From: Inquilinus limosus DSM 16000
GTDB lineage: Bacteria; Pseudomonadota; Alphaproteobacteria; DSM-16000; Inquilinaceae
Direction: 5' to 3'
NCBI RefSeq assembly: GCF_000423185.1
Contig: NZ_KE383987.1
Coordinates: forward strand, 1-64,000
DNA: 64,000 nt
Shown: positions 53,038 through 62,729 of the stretch, piece after piece
Layout: every line of letters begins with the position of its first letter
How positions within the stretch are numbered: position 1 is the stretch's first letter
Translations under genes and position numbers: made by a program
The notes under the pieces: generated by a model
Seen by the model: only the letters and a program-made list of their open reading frames with translations
The model's database searches: none
Told to the model about the DNA's origin: nothing

Positions 53038-54786
53038 TCAGAGGCTCTCCTGTTTGGACCGAATGGCCCACGCGACGCCAAACGGACCAACACGGAAATC
53101 CATGGACGGGTGGTCCACGAATCCCGCCTGCGTCAGCATCTCTGCCCTGCGCCACGCCCCCGGCGGCAGCGGCAGCGTGACCTCGTCGTTCCGGACGTGG
53201 GCGATGCAGAGTGCGTCGTGCTCCGGCATCTGGATCAGCAGACCGTATACGCGCGGGCGCCCGGCCCAGCGCAGAACCGAAACGGTCCGACCAGCACAGC
53301 GCACCAGGCGGGCCAGAAGATGCGCCGCAGGTGTCCAAATGCCGTCGTCTGCGATCAGCCCTTTGGGCCCGGCAGGCTCGAAGAAGGTCAGCGCCTCAAC
53401 GTCTTGATCCAGAAAGCCTGCCGTGGTGCCGGCCAGCCAGGCAGCCGCGATGACCTGGCGTTGCCGCGGGTCCGGCGGCACCGCGCTGCGGCGGCCCTCC
53501 GGAGACGTGGCGTTCGGGTTGTAGCGCAGACCGAGCGTCATAGGCCCGATCTGGAAGCGCCGGACAGGCAGCTTGGCCCTGGCAGAGGCCAGAATGTCGC
53601 CGAGCGGCTCGGTCGTCTCCCCGATCGTGTCATCGTCCGAGCCGTGCACGGTGGGGTTGGAGGTCCAGGCCAGGTAGTCCGCCGCCGGCCAGTGGGCCAT
53701 GCGGTTGAGCTCCGTGAAAAAGGCCCCCGTCCCCGCCCCGATGGCGACACCGGGCAGCACGGCCCGAGCCGCCGCGACGACGGCGTCGTCGGCCTCCCAC
53801 AACGACACGCCGACCATCGGCCGGCGCGTCAGAACTAGGGAAAGCTCCTCCACCGCCGCGATCATGTCGAGTGCGGCAGCGCCTCTGATGTCGATGCGCA
53901 GCGGGTTCGGAACGGCCGATATCTTGGCACGCGTCTCTTCCAGCCAAGCCGGATCGGACAGGTCGATCTCGATCGCGGTGAAACCGAGGCCGAGCGCCTC
54001 GAGCGCACCGGCCTGAGCAGGGGTCATGGGTCCCGGCGGAAGGCTCGTTCCGAGAATGGGAAGAGGCGCCGTCTTCTGGACGGTCGGCTCGCCCGATTGG
54101 AGGTGAACCGCTGGAGCCGCCGCCTGCGCCAGGATCTCCAGCCGCACGACCTGCTCCACCACCGCGGACGGTTCGATCCGATACGGGTACGGGAGCGCCA
54201 GGGGCCGGCAGTAGGTCTTGTACGACGCGTCGGTCCAGTTGCGCTGGTCCTCGGTCTCGAACACCTCGCCCTCGAAGGTCAGGCGCAGCCGATGGCCGGC
54301 GCTGGTTTCATAGTCCATGCCCGCGATGTCGAAGAACGGCTGATGCGGCGAGACCAGTTCGGGAAACCGCGCCTCCTCGATGCGGCCGTCCGGGTGGGTC
54401 ACCGCGACCGGCCGGCCCCGCGCTGCCCCCAAGCTGTGCAGCACGACGAAGCCGGTCCGGTTGGTCTCGAAGCCGGAGGTCGACGTCACCCGGGCCCGTC
54501 CCTCGATCATCCGGTCTGTCACTGTCCAGGTGACCGACCAGTTCAGGTCGCCCGCCGGATGGTCGAGGGTGCCGGAAGCCGTGGCGGTCGCCCGGCCGGG
54601 GTCACGCGTCACCCTGGCCTTTGCGGGCAGGTGGGGCGTCCCCCAATTGGCATCGCGGACGACGAAGCCGATGCCCCGGAACAGCTCCTCCCCGTCGAGG
54701 ACGATCTCGCGGGCGAAGGCGCCGTTGCGGTCGAGCCGAAGCGCGAGGGGACCCAGCGTGAGAGGTTCGGACGAAGTCGCGGTCAT
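53038..54786 (-). CDS. apnL: D-apionate lactonase (ApnL)-like protein
   Basis: A 582-aa cytoplasmic protein with no signal peptide. The N-terminal half resembles ApnL of D-apiose/D-apionate catabolism: LFRGIGFVVRDANWGTPHL, FETNRTGFVVLHSLG, GEVFETEDQRNWTDASYKTY and RPLALPYPYRIEPS. The C-terminal half (from about 270) looks like a degenerate TIM barrel. ApnL opens D-apionolactone to D-apionate. It starts at ATG 54786 with GGGAGG six bases upstream. It is divergent from a GntR regulator across a perfect operator palindrome. The family call is from remembered motifs; the exact lactone is uncertain. Confidence 0.72.
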   Translation of the reverse strand: MTATSSEPLTLGPLALRLDRNGAFAREIVLDGEELFRGIGFVVRDANWGTPHLPAKARVTRDPGRATATASGTLDHPAGDLNWSVTWTVTDRMIEGRARVTSTSGFETNRTGFVVLHSLGAARGRPVAVTHPDGRIEEARFPELVSPHQPFFDIAGMDYETSAGHRLRLTFEGEVFETEDQRNWTDASYKTYCRPLALPYPYRIEPSAVVEQVVRLEILAQAAAPAVHLQSGEPTVQKTAPLPILGTSLPPGPMTPAQAGALEALGLGFTAIEIDLSDPAWLEETRAKISAVPNPLRIDIRGAAALDMIAAVEELSLVLTRRPMVGVSLWEADDAVVAAARAVLPGVAIGAGTGAFFTELNRMAHWPAADYLAWTSNPTVHGSDDDTIGETTEPLGDILASARAKLPVRRFQIGPMTLGLRYNPNATSPEGRRSAVPPDPRQRQVIAAAWLAGTTAGFLDQDVEALTFFEPAGPKGLIADDGIWTPAAHLLARLVRCAGRTVSVLRWAGRPRVYGLLIQMPEHDALCIAHVRNDEVTLPLPPGAWRRAEMLTQAGFVDHPSMDFRVGPFGVAWAIRSKQESL

Positions 54787-54851
54787 GACGGCCTCCCTGC
54801 ATGGATTCCCTTTGACGAGGGGGGTTCGGTCCGAATAGCGTAACGTGACGC

Positions 54852-54870
54852 TGGTATAAAAGGTATACCA
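54852..54870. promoter_or_regulatory. GntR operator candidate TGGTATA-N5-TATACCA
   Basis: Perfect 7-bp inverted arms with a 5-base spacer end two bases before the gntR start and 66 bp before apnL. TGGTATACCA-like sites are typical for FadR-type GntR repressors. The position would let the regulator control itself, the plus operon and apnL together. Confidence 0.65.
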
Positions 54871-54871
54871 A

Positions 54872-55579
54872 ATGGCCACGGTGGCGATCCGGCGCCGCAA
54901 GCTCTACGAGGATGTGGCAGAGCACCTGGAGCGGATGATCCGGGACGGCACCTACGCGCCGTCGGACCTCCTTCCTTCCGAGCGCGATCTGATGCGGCAG
55001 TTCGGGGTCGGCCGGCCGGCCATCCGCGAGGCGCTGTTCCATCTGCGGAAGATGGGGCTGGTGGAACTGCGTTCGGGCGAGCGCGCCCGGGTGACCCGGC
55101 CGACGCCGCAATTCGTCATCGACGCCCTGTCCGGCACGACCCGGCACATGCTCGCCGCACCCGGCGGCGTGCAGCATTTCCAGAGCGCCCGCAGCTTCTT
55201 CGAGACCGGCCTCGCCCGCTATGCGGCGCTGCACGCCACCCCGGAGGATCTGTCGGATCTCGAGGCCGCGCTCGCCGCCAACCGGGAGGCGGTCGGCGAC
55301 CTCAAGCGCTTCCAGGAGACCGATGTCGGCTTCCACTACGTCCTGGCGGTGACCCCGCGCAATCCGATCTTCATCGCCATCCACGAGGCGCTGGTGGAAT
55401 GGCTGCTGGAGCAGCGCAAGACCACCCTGACGGCCGGCGGCTTCGAAATCGCCTACGAAGCGCACCGGCAGATCTTCGAGGCCGTGGCGGCCCGCGATCC
55501 CGATCGCGCCGAACAGGCCATGCGCGATCATCTCGACTACGTCGCCCGCCGCTACAACGAGATCGTCGGGGGGCAGTGA
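54872..55579 (+). CDS. GntR family regulator, FadR subfamily (FCD domain)
   Basis: A 235-aa regulator. The winged helix (LYEDVAEHLERMIRDGTYAP, LPSERDLMRQFGVGRPAIRE) precedes a helical FCD domain (FHYVLAVTPRNPIFIAIHEA, with His ligands). It starts at ATG 54872, immediately after its probable operator and without an obvious Shine-Dalgarno sequence, so the transcript may be nearly leaderless. Its TGA overlaps the next ATG by one base. Confidence 0.88.
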   Translation: MATVAIRRRKLYEDVAEHLERMIRDGTYAPSDLLPSERDLMRQFGVGRPAIREALFHLRKMGLVELRSGERARVTRPTPQFVIDALSGTTRHMLAAPGGVQHFQSARSFFETGLARYAALHATPEDLSDLEAALAANREAVGDLKRFQETDVGFHYVLAVTPRNPIFIAIHEALVEWLLEQRKTTLTAGGFEIAYEAHRQIFEAVAARDPDRAEQAMRDHLDYVARRYNEIVGGQ

Positions 55580-55884
55580 TGGGAGGCTACGTCGTCCTGG
55601 TCGAGTTCCGGTTGAAGAGCGGGTCGCGCGGCGACTTCCGGTTGCTGGTGGACGAGAACGCCCGGATGTCCATTCGCGTGGAAACCGGGTGCCGCCGCTT
55701 CGACGTGATCGAGCCTGCGGACGGTCCCGACACTGTCCTGCTCTATGAGATCTACGACAACCGCGCCGCCTTCGACGCGCATGTGGCGTCCCGGCACTAC
55801 GCGAAGTTCGACACTGAAAGTGCGGGCTATGTCGTCGGCAAATCGGTGACGGTGGGCCAACTCGTCTGTGAGGGGTCGGCCTAG
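55579..55884 (+). CDS. ABM/YgiN-like dimeric alpha-beta barrel protein
   Basis: A 101-aa protein of the antibiotic-biosynthesis-monooxygenase fold (VLVEFRLKSGSRGDFRLLVD, GCRRFDVIEPADGPDTVLLY, FDAHVASRHYAKFD). The fold includes quinol monooxygenases and non-oxidative isomerases such as LsrG. In a sugar-acid operon an isomerase or mutarotase-like role is more likely than oxygenation; this is inference. It overlaps the regulator stop (TGATG). Confidence 0.8.
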   Translation: MGGYVVLVEFRLKSGSRGDFRLLVDENARMSIRVETGCRRFDVIEPADGPDTVLLYEIYDNRAAFDAHVASRHYAKFDTESAGYVVGKSVTVGQLVCEGSA

Positions 55885-55943
55885 GAGTTTCGAACACGCA
55901 GCCCAGGACCAAAGGACCGGGCGGAGCAATGGGAGGAACCGGA

Positions 55944-56732
55944 GTGGCGTACGAAGACCTGAAGACCATGGCCGGCACCAAGGCGCCGAAGTTCGGGCAC
56001 TTCATCGTCGAATTCGCCACACCGGGCATCGGGCACATCCTGAAATCGGCAGGCTGCGATTTCGTGCTGTTCGACCTCGAGCACTCCGGCTTCCATTTCG
56101 AGACGGTGAAGAGCGCGCTGCGCTATTTCGAGGCCGCGCAGCTGCCCGCGATCGTGCGGGTGCCGTCGCGCGAGTACCATCACATCGCCCGGGCGATGGA
56201 TATGGGCGCCGAAGGGCTGATGCTGCCGATGGTCGGGTCCGCCGTCGAGGCGCGCGAAATCGTGCGCTCGATGAAATACCATCCGGCCGGTGGACGGGGC
56301 GTGGCCCTCCAGGTCGCCCATGACCGGTATAGGCCGGGCAGCGTGGCGGACAAGCTTTCCGCCGCCAACCGGCGCTCGACGCTGTTCTGCCAGATCGAGA
56401 CGGCCGACGGCGTGAGGAATGTCGACGAGATCGCGTCCACCGAAGGCGTCGACGCTTTGTGGGTGGGGCATTTCGATTTGTCCGTGTCTCTCGGCATCCC
56501 AGGCCAGTTCGACCATCCCGACTTCCGGCGCGCCATCGACCGCACGATCGAGGCCTGCGAGAAGCACAAGAAGGCGTTGGGGCGCCTGGTGCCGACGGTC
56601 GCCCAGGGCATCGAACTCAACGCCGCCGGCTTCGATTTCATCTGCTATTCCGGCGACGTGTGGGTGCTGCACGACGCCTTGGCCGACGCCATGGCGCGCC
56701 TCCGCGAAGGCGCAAAGGCCGTGAGGAGCTGA
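55944..56732 (+). CDS. HpcH/HpaI family class II aldolase
   Basis: A 262-aa metal-dependent pyruvate aldolase. Family signatures: FVLFDLEHSGFH, PAIVRVPSREYHHIARAMDM (Arg binding pyruvate), GAEGLMLPMV and FCQIETADGV (metal Glu), and WVGHFDLSVSLGIPGQF (metal Asp). It starts at GTG 55944, seven bases after GGAGG; the ATG at 55929 contains that ribosome site and is less likely. It would split a 2-keto-3-deoxy sugar acid into pyruvate and an aldehyde. Confidence 0.87.
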   Translation: MAYEDLKTMAGTKAPKFGHFIVEFATPGIGHILKSAGCDFVLFDLEHSGFHFETVKSALRYFEAAQLPAIVRVPSREYHHIARAMDMGAEGLMLPMVGSAVEAREIVRSMKYHPAGGRGVALQVAHDRYRPGSVADKLSAANRRSTLFCQIETADGVRNVDEIASTEGVDALWVGHFDLSVSLGIPGQFDHPDFRRAIDRTIEACEKHKKALGRLVPTVAQGIELNAAGFDFICYSGDVWVLHDALADAMARLREGAKAVRS

Positions 56733-56736
56733 GGCC

Positions 56737-57792
56737 ATGACCACGCCGTTCCGCATCGCCCTGTCGGGCGATTTCCGGAAGGCCGACGGGTCGCCGACCT
56801 ATCCGGATTTCGATCTCTCGCCCCTGCGCTCGGCCCCGGGGGTCGAGGTGACGTTCCTCGAGCCGGCCGATCCGCTGCGCGCCGACCAGCTCGAGGATGT
56901 CGACGCGCTGATCCTGCTGGCCCATCGCTTCACGGCGGACAGCGTGCCGCGGAGCGGCCGACTGGCCGTCGTCGCCCGCTTCGGCGTCGGCTACGACACC
57001 GTGGATGTGGATGCGTGCACCAAGGCCGGGACCGCCCTGGTGATCACGCCGGACGGGGTGCGCCGCCCGGTGGCGGTGTCGATCATCACGCTCATGCTGG
57101 CGCTCACCGGCAAGCTGCTGATCAAGGACCGGCTGACGCGGCAGGGCGCGGCTGGCTTCGCCAAACGGTCCGAGCACATGGGCATGGGCCTCGTCGGCCG
57201 GACCCTCGGTTCGATCGGCATCGGCAATATCGGCGCCGAGATGTTCCGGATGGCGAAGCCGTTCGAGATGAGATTCATCGCCCATGACCCCGCCGCCGAC
57301 CGAGCGGTGGCGGAGGAGCTGGGGGTCGAGCTCGTCGGGCTGGAGGATGTGTTCCGCCGCGCCGACGTGGTCTCGGTCAGCTGTCCGCTCACGCCGGAGA
57401 CCCGCCATCTCGTCAACGCCGACCGGCTCGCCCTGATGAAGCCGACGGCCTATCTGATCAACACCGCGCGCGGTCCGATCGTGGATCAGGCGGCGCTCAC
57501 CCGGGTGCTTCAGGACCGGCGGATCGCCGGGGCCGGGCTCGACGTCCTGGAGCGGGAACCGCCGGATGCCGACGACCCGATCCTCAAGCTCGACAACGTC
57601 ATCCTGACGCCGCATGCCCTGTGCTGGACCGATCAATGCTTCGCCGGCAACGGGGCAGCGGATGTCCGGGCGGTGCTGGAGGTGCAGCAGGGGCGCGTGC
57701 CCCGCGGTGTCGTGAACCGGGCGGTGCTCGACACGCAGCTCTGGCGGCAGAGGCTGGAGGATCTGGGGCGGCGCTTCGGCGCCGGACCGTGA
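56737..57792 (+). CDS. D-2-hydroxyacid dehydrogenase (phosphoglycerate dehydrogenase-like)
   Basis: A 351-aa NAD-dependent enzyme. The Rossmann segment is GRTLGSIGIGNIGAEMFRMA followed by the acidic residue in IAHDPAAD; catalytic Arg is in LINTARGPIVD, Glu in AGLDVLEREPP, and His in ILTPHALCW. It probably oxidises or reduces the hydroxyacid made or consumed around the aldolase step. It starts at ATG 56737, 4 bp after the aldolase gene. Confidence 0.88.
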   Translation: MTTPFRIALSGDFRKADGSPTYPDFDLSPLRSAPGVEVTFLEPADPLRADQLEDVDALILLAHRFTADSVPRSGRLAVVARFGVGYDTVDVDACTKAGTALVITPDGVRRPVAVSIITLMLALTGKLLIKDRLTRQGAAGFAKRSEHMGMGLVGRTLGSIGIGNIGAEMFRMAKPFEMRFIAHDPAADRAVAEELGVELVGLEDVFRRADVVSVSCPLTPETRHLVNADRLALMKPTAYLINTARGPIVDQAALTRVLQDRRIAGAGLDVLEREPPDADDPILKLDNVILTPHALCWTDQCFAGNGAADVRAVLEVQQGRVPRGVVNRAVLDTQLWRQRLEDLGRRFGAGP

Positions 57793-57914
57793 GAGCGGTA
57801 CCCCTTCCGATCGAGGGCGGTCGCCTGAACGCGGCGCTCGCGGACGGAAGAGAAGAGTGAAGATGGAGTGCAGCCGGCGCTGACGACCGGCAGTTCCAGG
57901 GAGGACAGGCGACC

Positions 57915-59570
57915 ATGAACGATCAGAAGAGGCGCGAGTTCGAAGCCGGCTTGGCAGCCGAGGTCGACGCCTGGCTGCGCGGGGAGCCCACCCGGCGCAG
58001 CTTCATCAAGAGGTTCGGCCAGATGACCGGCATGCTGGCGGTCTCCGGCCCGCTGCTGGCCTCGATCAGCCGCTCGGCGCTGGCGCAGGCGGCAGCGCAG
58101 CTGGCCGACCCGTCGACGCCGCTCGGCCAGGCCCAGGCCGCCGCGCTCAAGGCCTCCACCGAGGGCCCGGCCGACGGATCGGCCTACCGGGCCGTCCAGG
58201 CCGCCAAGCAGTACCAGGGCATCGCCCTGAACATGACCTATGAGTCCGGGCTCCAGGCGCTCGATCCGCGGCATTTCTCCGGGCCGCTGTGGGAACAGCT
58301 GACCGGCATCAAGTCCAATGTGATCGAGCTGTCGCATCCCGACCAGTATTCCAAGCCGGTGGCCGAGCACATCGCCGGGTCCGGCGCCTACGACATCCTC
58401 GACATCGAGCCGGCCTGGACCCCGTCGCTCGCCGAGGGTGGAGTCATCGCGCCGCTGGACGACTACATCGCCCAGTACATGAACAAGGCGGATTTCGACG
58501 ACTATCATCCGCTGTACAAGGCATTGCCGACCTATAAAGGCAAAATCTGGGGCTTCTTCGATGACGGCGACATGTTCGCCCTGTACTACCGCAAGGACAT
58601 CTTCGCCGATCCGAAACTCAAGGATGCATACAGCCAGAAGTTCGGCAAACCGCTGGAGGTTCCGAAGACCTGGGAGGACTACGCCCAGGTCGCCCAGTTC
58701 ATCACGGACCAGATGGCCCCCAATCTCTACGGCGCCGGACATTTCCGGAAGGCCGGCAGCCCGGGCAACCAGTTCGATTTCCTGCAGCAGTTCCGGGCGA
58801 ACAAGGGCGAGCTGTTCGACGGCAACATGAAGGCCCAGCTGGCCTCGCCTGCCGGAATCAAGACGCTGGAGAACATGATCGCGGCCAACAAGGCCTCGAT
58901 CCCGGGCAACAACGAGCTCGACGCCGTGTCGCTGTGGGCCGCCTTCCTGCAGGGCAAGGTCGCCATGATCTATTCATGGCCGCCCACCGGCCGCATGACC
59001 GCGAACTATTCGCAGAGCGACGCGGCCATCAACTTCATTCCGCGCTCCTCCATCGCCGGCAAGGTCGGCTATGCCGTCGTCCCCGGAAATCCGGAGCACG
59101 CGTCCGGCTACACCAAGGCGCTCGCGGCGGACTCCGCCAACCCCGAGGCCGCCTATCTGTTCATGCAGTGGGCGACCTCCCCACCGGTGTCGCTGGCCCG
59201 TACGATTTTGCCTTACGCGCTGCGCGATCCTTATCGCCTGTCGCACTACAAGTCGGAGCTGTACGGCGCCCTCTGGCCCGATGCGAAGGAGTACCTCGCC
59301 AATCTCAGCAACTCGGCCAATGTCGGCCTCCTCGACATGATCATGCCCGGCTGGCAGGACTACGCGCTCAGCCTCGATCGCATGTGCTCCTCAGTCTGGG
59401 CCGGCGCCGATCCCAAGGCGGCGCTGGAGACGGCGGCGGCGGAATGGGACCAGACGACGGAGCGGCTCGGCCTCGACAGCCAGAAGGCGTTCTACGAGGA
59501 ATACAAGAAGCTCCCCGGCTCCTCGGCCGATCACACGGTCGAGGCGCTCGGGATGACCGTGAAGCTGTGA
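57915..59570 (+). CDS. Sugar ABC transporter substrate-binding protein (family 1, Tat-type leader)
   Basis: A 551-aa extracellular solute-binding protein. The N-terminus of about 60 aa carries a twin-arginine motif (TRRSFIKRFGQMTG) and a hydrophobic stretch ending SALAQA, suggesting Tat export of a folded protein. Then come SBP_bac_1 features such as YDILDIEPAWTPSLAEGG and WGFFDDGDMFALYYRKDIF. It is over 100 residues longer than MalE-type receptors. It starts at ATG 57915 with GGGAGGA upstream, 122 bp after the dehydrogenase. Confidence 0.88.
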   Translation: MNDQKRREFEAGLAAEVDAWLRGEPTRRSFIKRFGQMTGMLAVSGPLLASISRSALAQAAAQLADPSTPLGQAQAAALKASTEGPADGSAYRAVQAAKQYQGIALNMTYESGLQALDPRHFSGPLWEQLTGIKSNVIELSHPDQYSKPVAEHIAGSGAYDILDIEPAWTPSLAEGGVIAPLDDYIAQYMNKADFDDYHPLYKALPTYKGKIWGFFDDGDMFALYYRKDIFADPKLKDAYSQKFGKPLEVPKTWEDYAQVAQFITDQMAPNLYGAGHFRKAGSPGNQFDFLQQFRANKGELFDGNMKAQLASPAGIKTLENMIAANKASIPGNNELDAVSLWAAFLQGKVAMIYSWPPTGRMTANYSQSDAAINFIPRSSIAGKVGYAVVPGNPEHASGYTKALAADSANPEAAYLFMQWATSPPVSLARTILPYALRDPYRLSHYKSELYGALWPDAKEYLANLSNSANVGLLDMIMPGWQDYALSLDRMCSSVWAGADPKAALETAAAEWDQTTERLGLDSQKAFYEEYKKLPGSSADHTVEALGMTVKL

Positions 59571-59633
59571 CGCGACGGCGGCGGCGGACCGCAGGATCCG
59601 CCCCGTCGGCCATCATCATCGACGGGTAGCGGC

Positions 59634-60575
59634 ATGATGTCTGACGCCTCCCCCGCCCTCTCCTCGACACGGCGCCTGCCGCGCCGAAGGGCGAGCTTTT
59701 CCGAATGGAGCGATCGGCACTTCAGATGGCTGCTCGTGATCCCGGCCGTGCTGCTGATCCTGTCGCTGTCGATCTATCCGCTCGCCTTTTCCCTCTGGGT
59801 TTCGTTCGTCAATTACGACTTCCAGATCCCGGGCCATGCCTTTGTCGGCCTGAAGAACTTCTCGATGGTGGTCTTCGACCCGGTGGCGCAACGCTCGCTG
59901 GTTCTGACGATCCTGCTGTCGGCGGCCAGTGTCGCCATCGAGCTCGGGCTCGGCCTCGCGCTCGCGCTGGCCATGGTGCGTCGCTTTCCGGGGCGCGGGC
60001 TGGTGATGTCGATCCTCATCATCCCGCTCTTCATCAGCCCGGTCATCGTCGGACAGGCCTGGACCCTGCTGCTCCAGCGCCCGTTCGGGCCGACGAACTA
60101 TCTGCTCAGCCAGCTTCTCGGGCAGGAGGTGACGATCAGCTGGCTCACCCAGGCCCCATGGCTCTACATCGCGCTGATCATCGCCGATGTGTGGCAGTGG
60201 ACACCGTTCATGTTCGTCATCCTGCTGGCAGGGCTGACGGCGATCCCGCCCAATCTCTACGAGGCGGCCGAACTCGACGGAGTCGGCGGCTGGCAGGCGT
60301 TCCGACTGATCACGCTGCCGCAGATCGCCCCGATCATGACCGTGGCGGTCATCTTCCGGCTGCTCGATGCAGTGCGCCTGTTCGACACGATCTTCATCAT
60401 GACGGGAGGCGGGCCCGGCACCAAGACCTACACCAGCTCCTACTACCTCTACACCGTGGGCTTCACGCAGTTCCACCTGTCGCAGGCGACGGCGGGAAGC
60501 TGGATCTTCCTGATCCTGATCTCCGTCCTGGTCGGGCTGCTGGTGAAGCGCCTGGTGAAATCGGAGCCGGCCTGA
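59634..60575 (+). CDS. Sugar ABC transporter permease (MalF/UgpA type)
   Basis: A 313-aa permease with six helices. The N-terminal WLLVIPAVLLILSLSIYPLA and the EAA loop YEAAELDGVGGWQAFRLITL are typical of CUT1 importers, and FDTIFIMTGGGPGTKT is conserved. ATG 59634 or 59637 may be the start. It lies 63 bp after the binding protein. Its stop overlaps the next permease by one base. Confidence 0.92.
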   Translation: MMSDASPALSSTRRLPRRRASFSEWSDRHFRWLLVIPAVLLILSLSIYPLAFSLWVSFVNYDFQIPGHAFVGLKNFSMVVFDPVAQRSLVLTILLSAASVAIELGLGLALALAMVRRFPGRGLVMSILIIPLFISPVIVGQAWTLLLQRPFGPTNYLLSQLLGQEVTISWLTQAPWLYIALIIADVWQWTPFMFVILLAGLTAIPPNLYEAAELDGVGGWQAFRLITLPQIAPIMTVAVIFRLLDAVRLFDTIFIMTGGGPGTKTYTSSYYLYTVGFTQFHLSQATAGSWIFLILISVLVGLLVKRLVKSEPA

Positions 60576-61438
60576 TGTCGACCATCCCGCAGACGCGGCC
60601 CGTGCCCACCCGCCGGCGACGCCGCCGCCGGCCCGCGATCGGCCGCTTCCTTTTTCTCGGCCTGTTCGTCGCCTTCGTGCTGGCGCCGATCTATTGGATG
60701 TTCGTGACCTCGATCAAGCCGAGCGACGACTATCTGGCCATCCCGCCGGTCTGGTTCCCGGCGGAGCCGACCACCGTGCACTACACCGCCGCGCTCTTCG
60801 CCTATCGCGGGCTGCAGGGCCTGATCAACAGCCTGGTCGTGTCGCTGGCGGCGACCGTGCTGTCGGTGCTGATCGGGACGACGATGGCCTACAGCCTCGC
60901 CCGCTTCAACACCGGCGGGAGGCACCTGTCCTTCTGGGTCCTGTCGCAGCGCTTCCTGCCGCCGATCGCGGTGGTGCTGCCGATCTTCCTGATCTACCGC
61001 AGCGTGGGCCTGCACGACACCCGACTCGGCCTGATCATCGCCTACACCGTCTTCACGCTGCCCGTATCGGTCTGGATGATGCTGGCCTATTTCCGCAGCA
61101 TGCCGCGGTCCATGGAGGATGCGGCCCTGGTCGACGGCTGCACGCAGTGGCAGGCCTTCTGGCAGGTGGCGGTGCCGCTGGCGGCGCCCGGCATCGTCGC
61201 CGCAGCCGTCTTCGCCTTCATCGCCTGCTGGACCGAGTTCTTCTTCGCCCTGGTCCTCACCAGCCGCACGGCCTTCACCCTGCCGACCGTGTTCCGCGCC
61301 TTCCTCGGCTTCCAGGGCGCGCAGTATGGCGAGGCCAGCGCTCTCGCCATCGTCTCCCTCGCGCCGTCGATCGCGCTCGGGGTGCTGGCGCAGCGGCATC
61401 TGGTGCGCGGGCTGACGCTCGGCGCCGTTCGCGGATGA
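60575..61438 (+). CDS. Sugar ABC transporter permease (MalG/UgpE type)
   Basis: A 287-aa permease. The N-terminal [20 protein letters not shown], helix-rich core and EAA loop [20 protein letters not shown] are diagnostic of the MalG family. An Arg-rich cytoplasmic N-terminus precedes the first helix. It starts at ATG 60575 (TGATG with the first permease). Confidence 0.92.
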   Translation: MSTIPQTRPVPTRRRRRRRPAIGRFLFLGLFVAFVLAPIYWMFVTSIKPSDDYLAIPPVWFPAEPTTVHYTAALFAYRGLQGLINSLVVSLAATVLSVLIGTTMAYSLARFNTGGRHLSFWVLSQRFLPPIAVVLPIFLIYRSVGLHDTRLGLIIAYTVFTLPVSVWMMLAYFRSMPRSMEDAALVDGCTQWQAFWQVAVPLAAPGIVAAAVFAFIACWTEFFFALVLTSRTAFTLPTVFRAFLGFQGAQYGEASALAIVSLAPSIALGVLAQRHLVRGLTLGAVRG

Positions 61439-61451
61439 AGGGAGCGCGTCG

Positions 61452-62552
61452 ATGGCGGATGTGAAGATCAGCGGCCTGCACAAACGCTTCGGTCCCTTCC
61501 ATGCCGTGCAGGGGATCGACCTCGAGATCGCCGATGGCGAGTTCACGGTGCTGGTGGGGCCGTCCGGCTGCGGCAAGAGCACGCTGCTACGGACGATCGC
61601 CGGGCTGGAGGAGGCCAGCGAAGGCACCATCATGATCGGCGGCGAGGTGGTGAATGACATGCGGCCCCGCGACCGCGACGTGGCCATGGTCTTCCAGGAC
61701 TACGCCCTCTATCCGCATCTGACGGTCGAGAGGAACATCGGATTCGGGCTGCGGGCCAGGAAGATGCCGGCGGACGAGATCGGCCGGCGTGTCAGGCGCG
61801 TCGCCGGGATGCTCGGCATCACGCCGCTGCTCGACCGCTATCCGCGCCAGCTGTCCGGCGGCCAGCGGCAGCGCGTCGCCATCGGCCGCGCGATCGTGCG
61901 CGAGCCGCAGATCTTCCTGTTCGACGAGCCGCTGTCCAACCTGGACGCGCAGCTGCGGGACGAGATGCGCGGCGAGATCAAGCGGCTGCATCGGGACATC
62001 GCCACGACGATGATCTATGTCACCCACGACCAGATCGAGGCGATGACGCTGGCCGATCGCATCGTCCTGATGCGCGACGGCCGGATCGAGCAGATGGGGT
62101 CGCCGGCGGAGCTGTTCGAACGGCCGGCATCCCGCTTCGTCGCCGGATTCCTGGGCTCGCCGAGGATGAGCTTCCTGCCGGGAAGCGTCGTCCGGCGGGA
62201 AGGAGAAACGGCCGTCCTGGTCGACGGCAGCGAAACGCCCCTGTCTTTGCCGGCTGGGCGTCTCCCGGACGCGATCCTGGCCGGAACCCGCGTGCTCCTC
62301 GGGCTGCGGCCGGAGCATGTCGGGCGGGCACGGCACGGCGTATCGTCGCCCGGCTTCGTCCGCATCGATGCGACCATCGAGCTGCTCCAGCCGACCGGCT
62401 CGCGAACATTCGCGACGTTCCGCCTCGGCGAGACACCCGCGCTCGCGGAGCTTCAGGCTCACGACGTCAGCAGCCCCGGCGAGACCATCGGGCTCGAGAT
62501 CAACCTCAACCGCGCGTCGGTGTTCGACGAGGAAACCGAGCGGGCGCTGTAG
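61452..62552 (+). CDS. Sugar ABC transporter ATPase (MalK/UgpC type)
   Basis: A 366-aa ATPase. Walker A is [13 protein letters not shown]-loop [14 protein letters not shown], signature [15 protein letters not shown], Walker [14 protein letters not shown] and switch His [17 protein letters not shown]-terminal TOBE/OB regulatory domain follows (about 240-366, with LGLRPEHVG). It ends the apnL-divergent operon. A 219-bp gap separates it from the ferredoxin oxidoreductase gene. Confidence 0.93.
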   Translation: MADVKISGLHKRFGPFHAVQGIDLEIADGEFTVLVGPSGCGKSTLLRTIAGLEEASEGTIMIGGEVVNDMRPRDRDVAMVFQDYALYPHLTVERNIGFGLRARKMPADEIGRRVRRVAGMLGITPLLDRYPRQLSGGQRQRVAIGRAIVREPQIFLFDEPLSNLDAQLRDEMRGEIKRLHRDIATTMIYVTHDQIEAMTLADRIVLMRDGRIEQMGSPAELFERPASRFVAGFLGSPRMSFLPGSVVRREGETAVLVDGSETPLSLPAGRLPDAILAGTRVLLGLRPEHVGRARHGVSSPGFVRIDATIELLQPTGSRTFATFRLGETPALAELQAHDVSSPGETIGLEINLNRASVFDEETERAL

Positions 62553-62698
62553 CTCCAGGGCGGCGCTGTGCCATCTCGAGAACGGCGTGCATGATTGTGC
62601 CTGCATCCACCGCCTGCTCCCGGATTCGGCGTTGTCGGGCAGAGAGATTGTCCATGCAACCTCTAGGCTCGTCTCCAAGCACGGCGATCGATCCCATG

Positions 62699-62726
62699 TT
62701 GACAACAACCTGCCGCAAAATATGCT
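62699..62726 (+). promoter_or_regulatory. Sigma-70-like promoter candidate
   Basis: TTGACA, a 16-base spacer and TATGCT lie 46 bp before the indolepyruvate oxidoreductase start, in one of the few AT-rich tracts of the window. The -35 is perfect and the -10 matches at four of six positions. Confidence 0.55.
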
Positions 62727-62729
62727 GCT

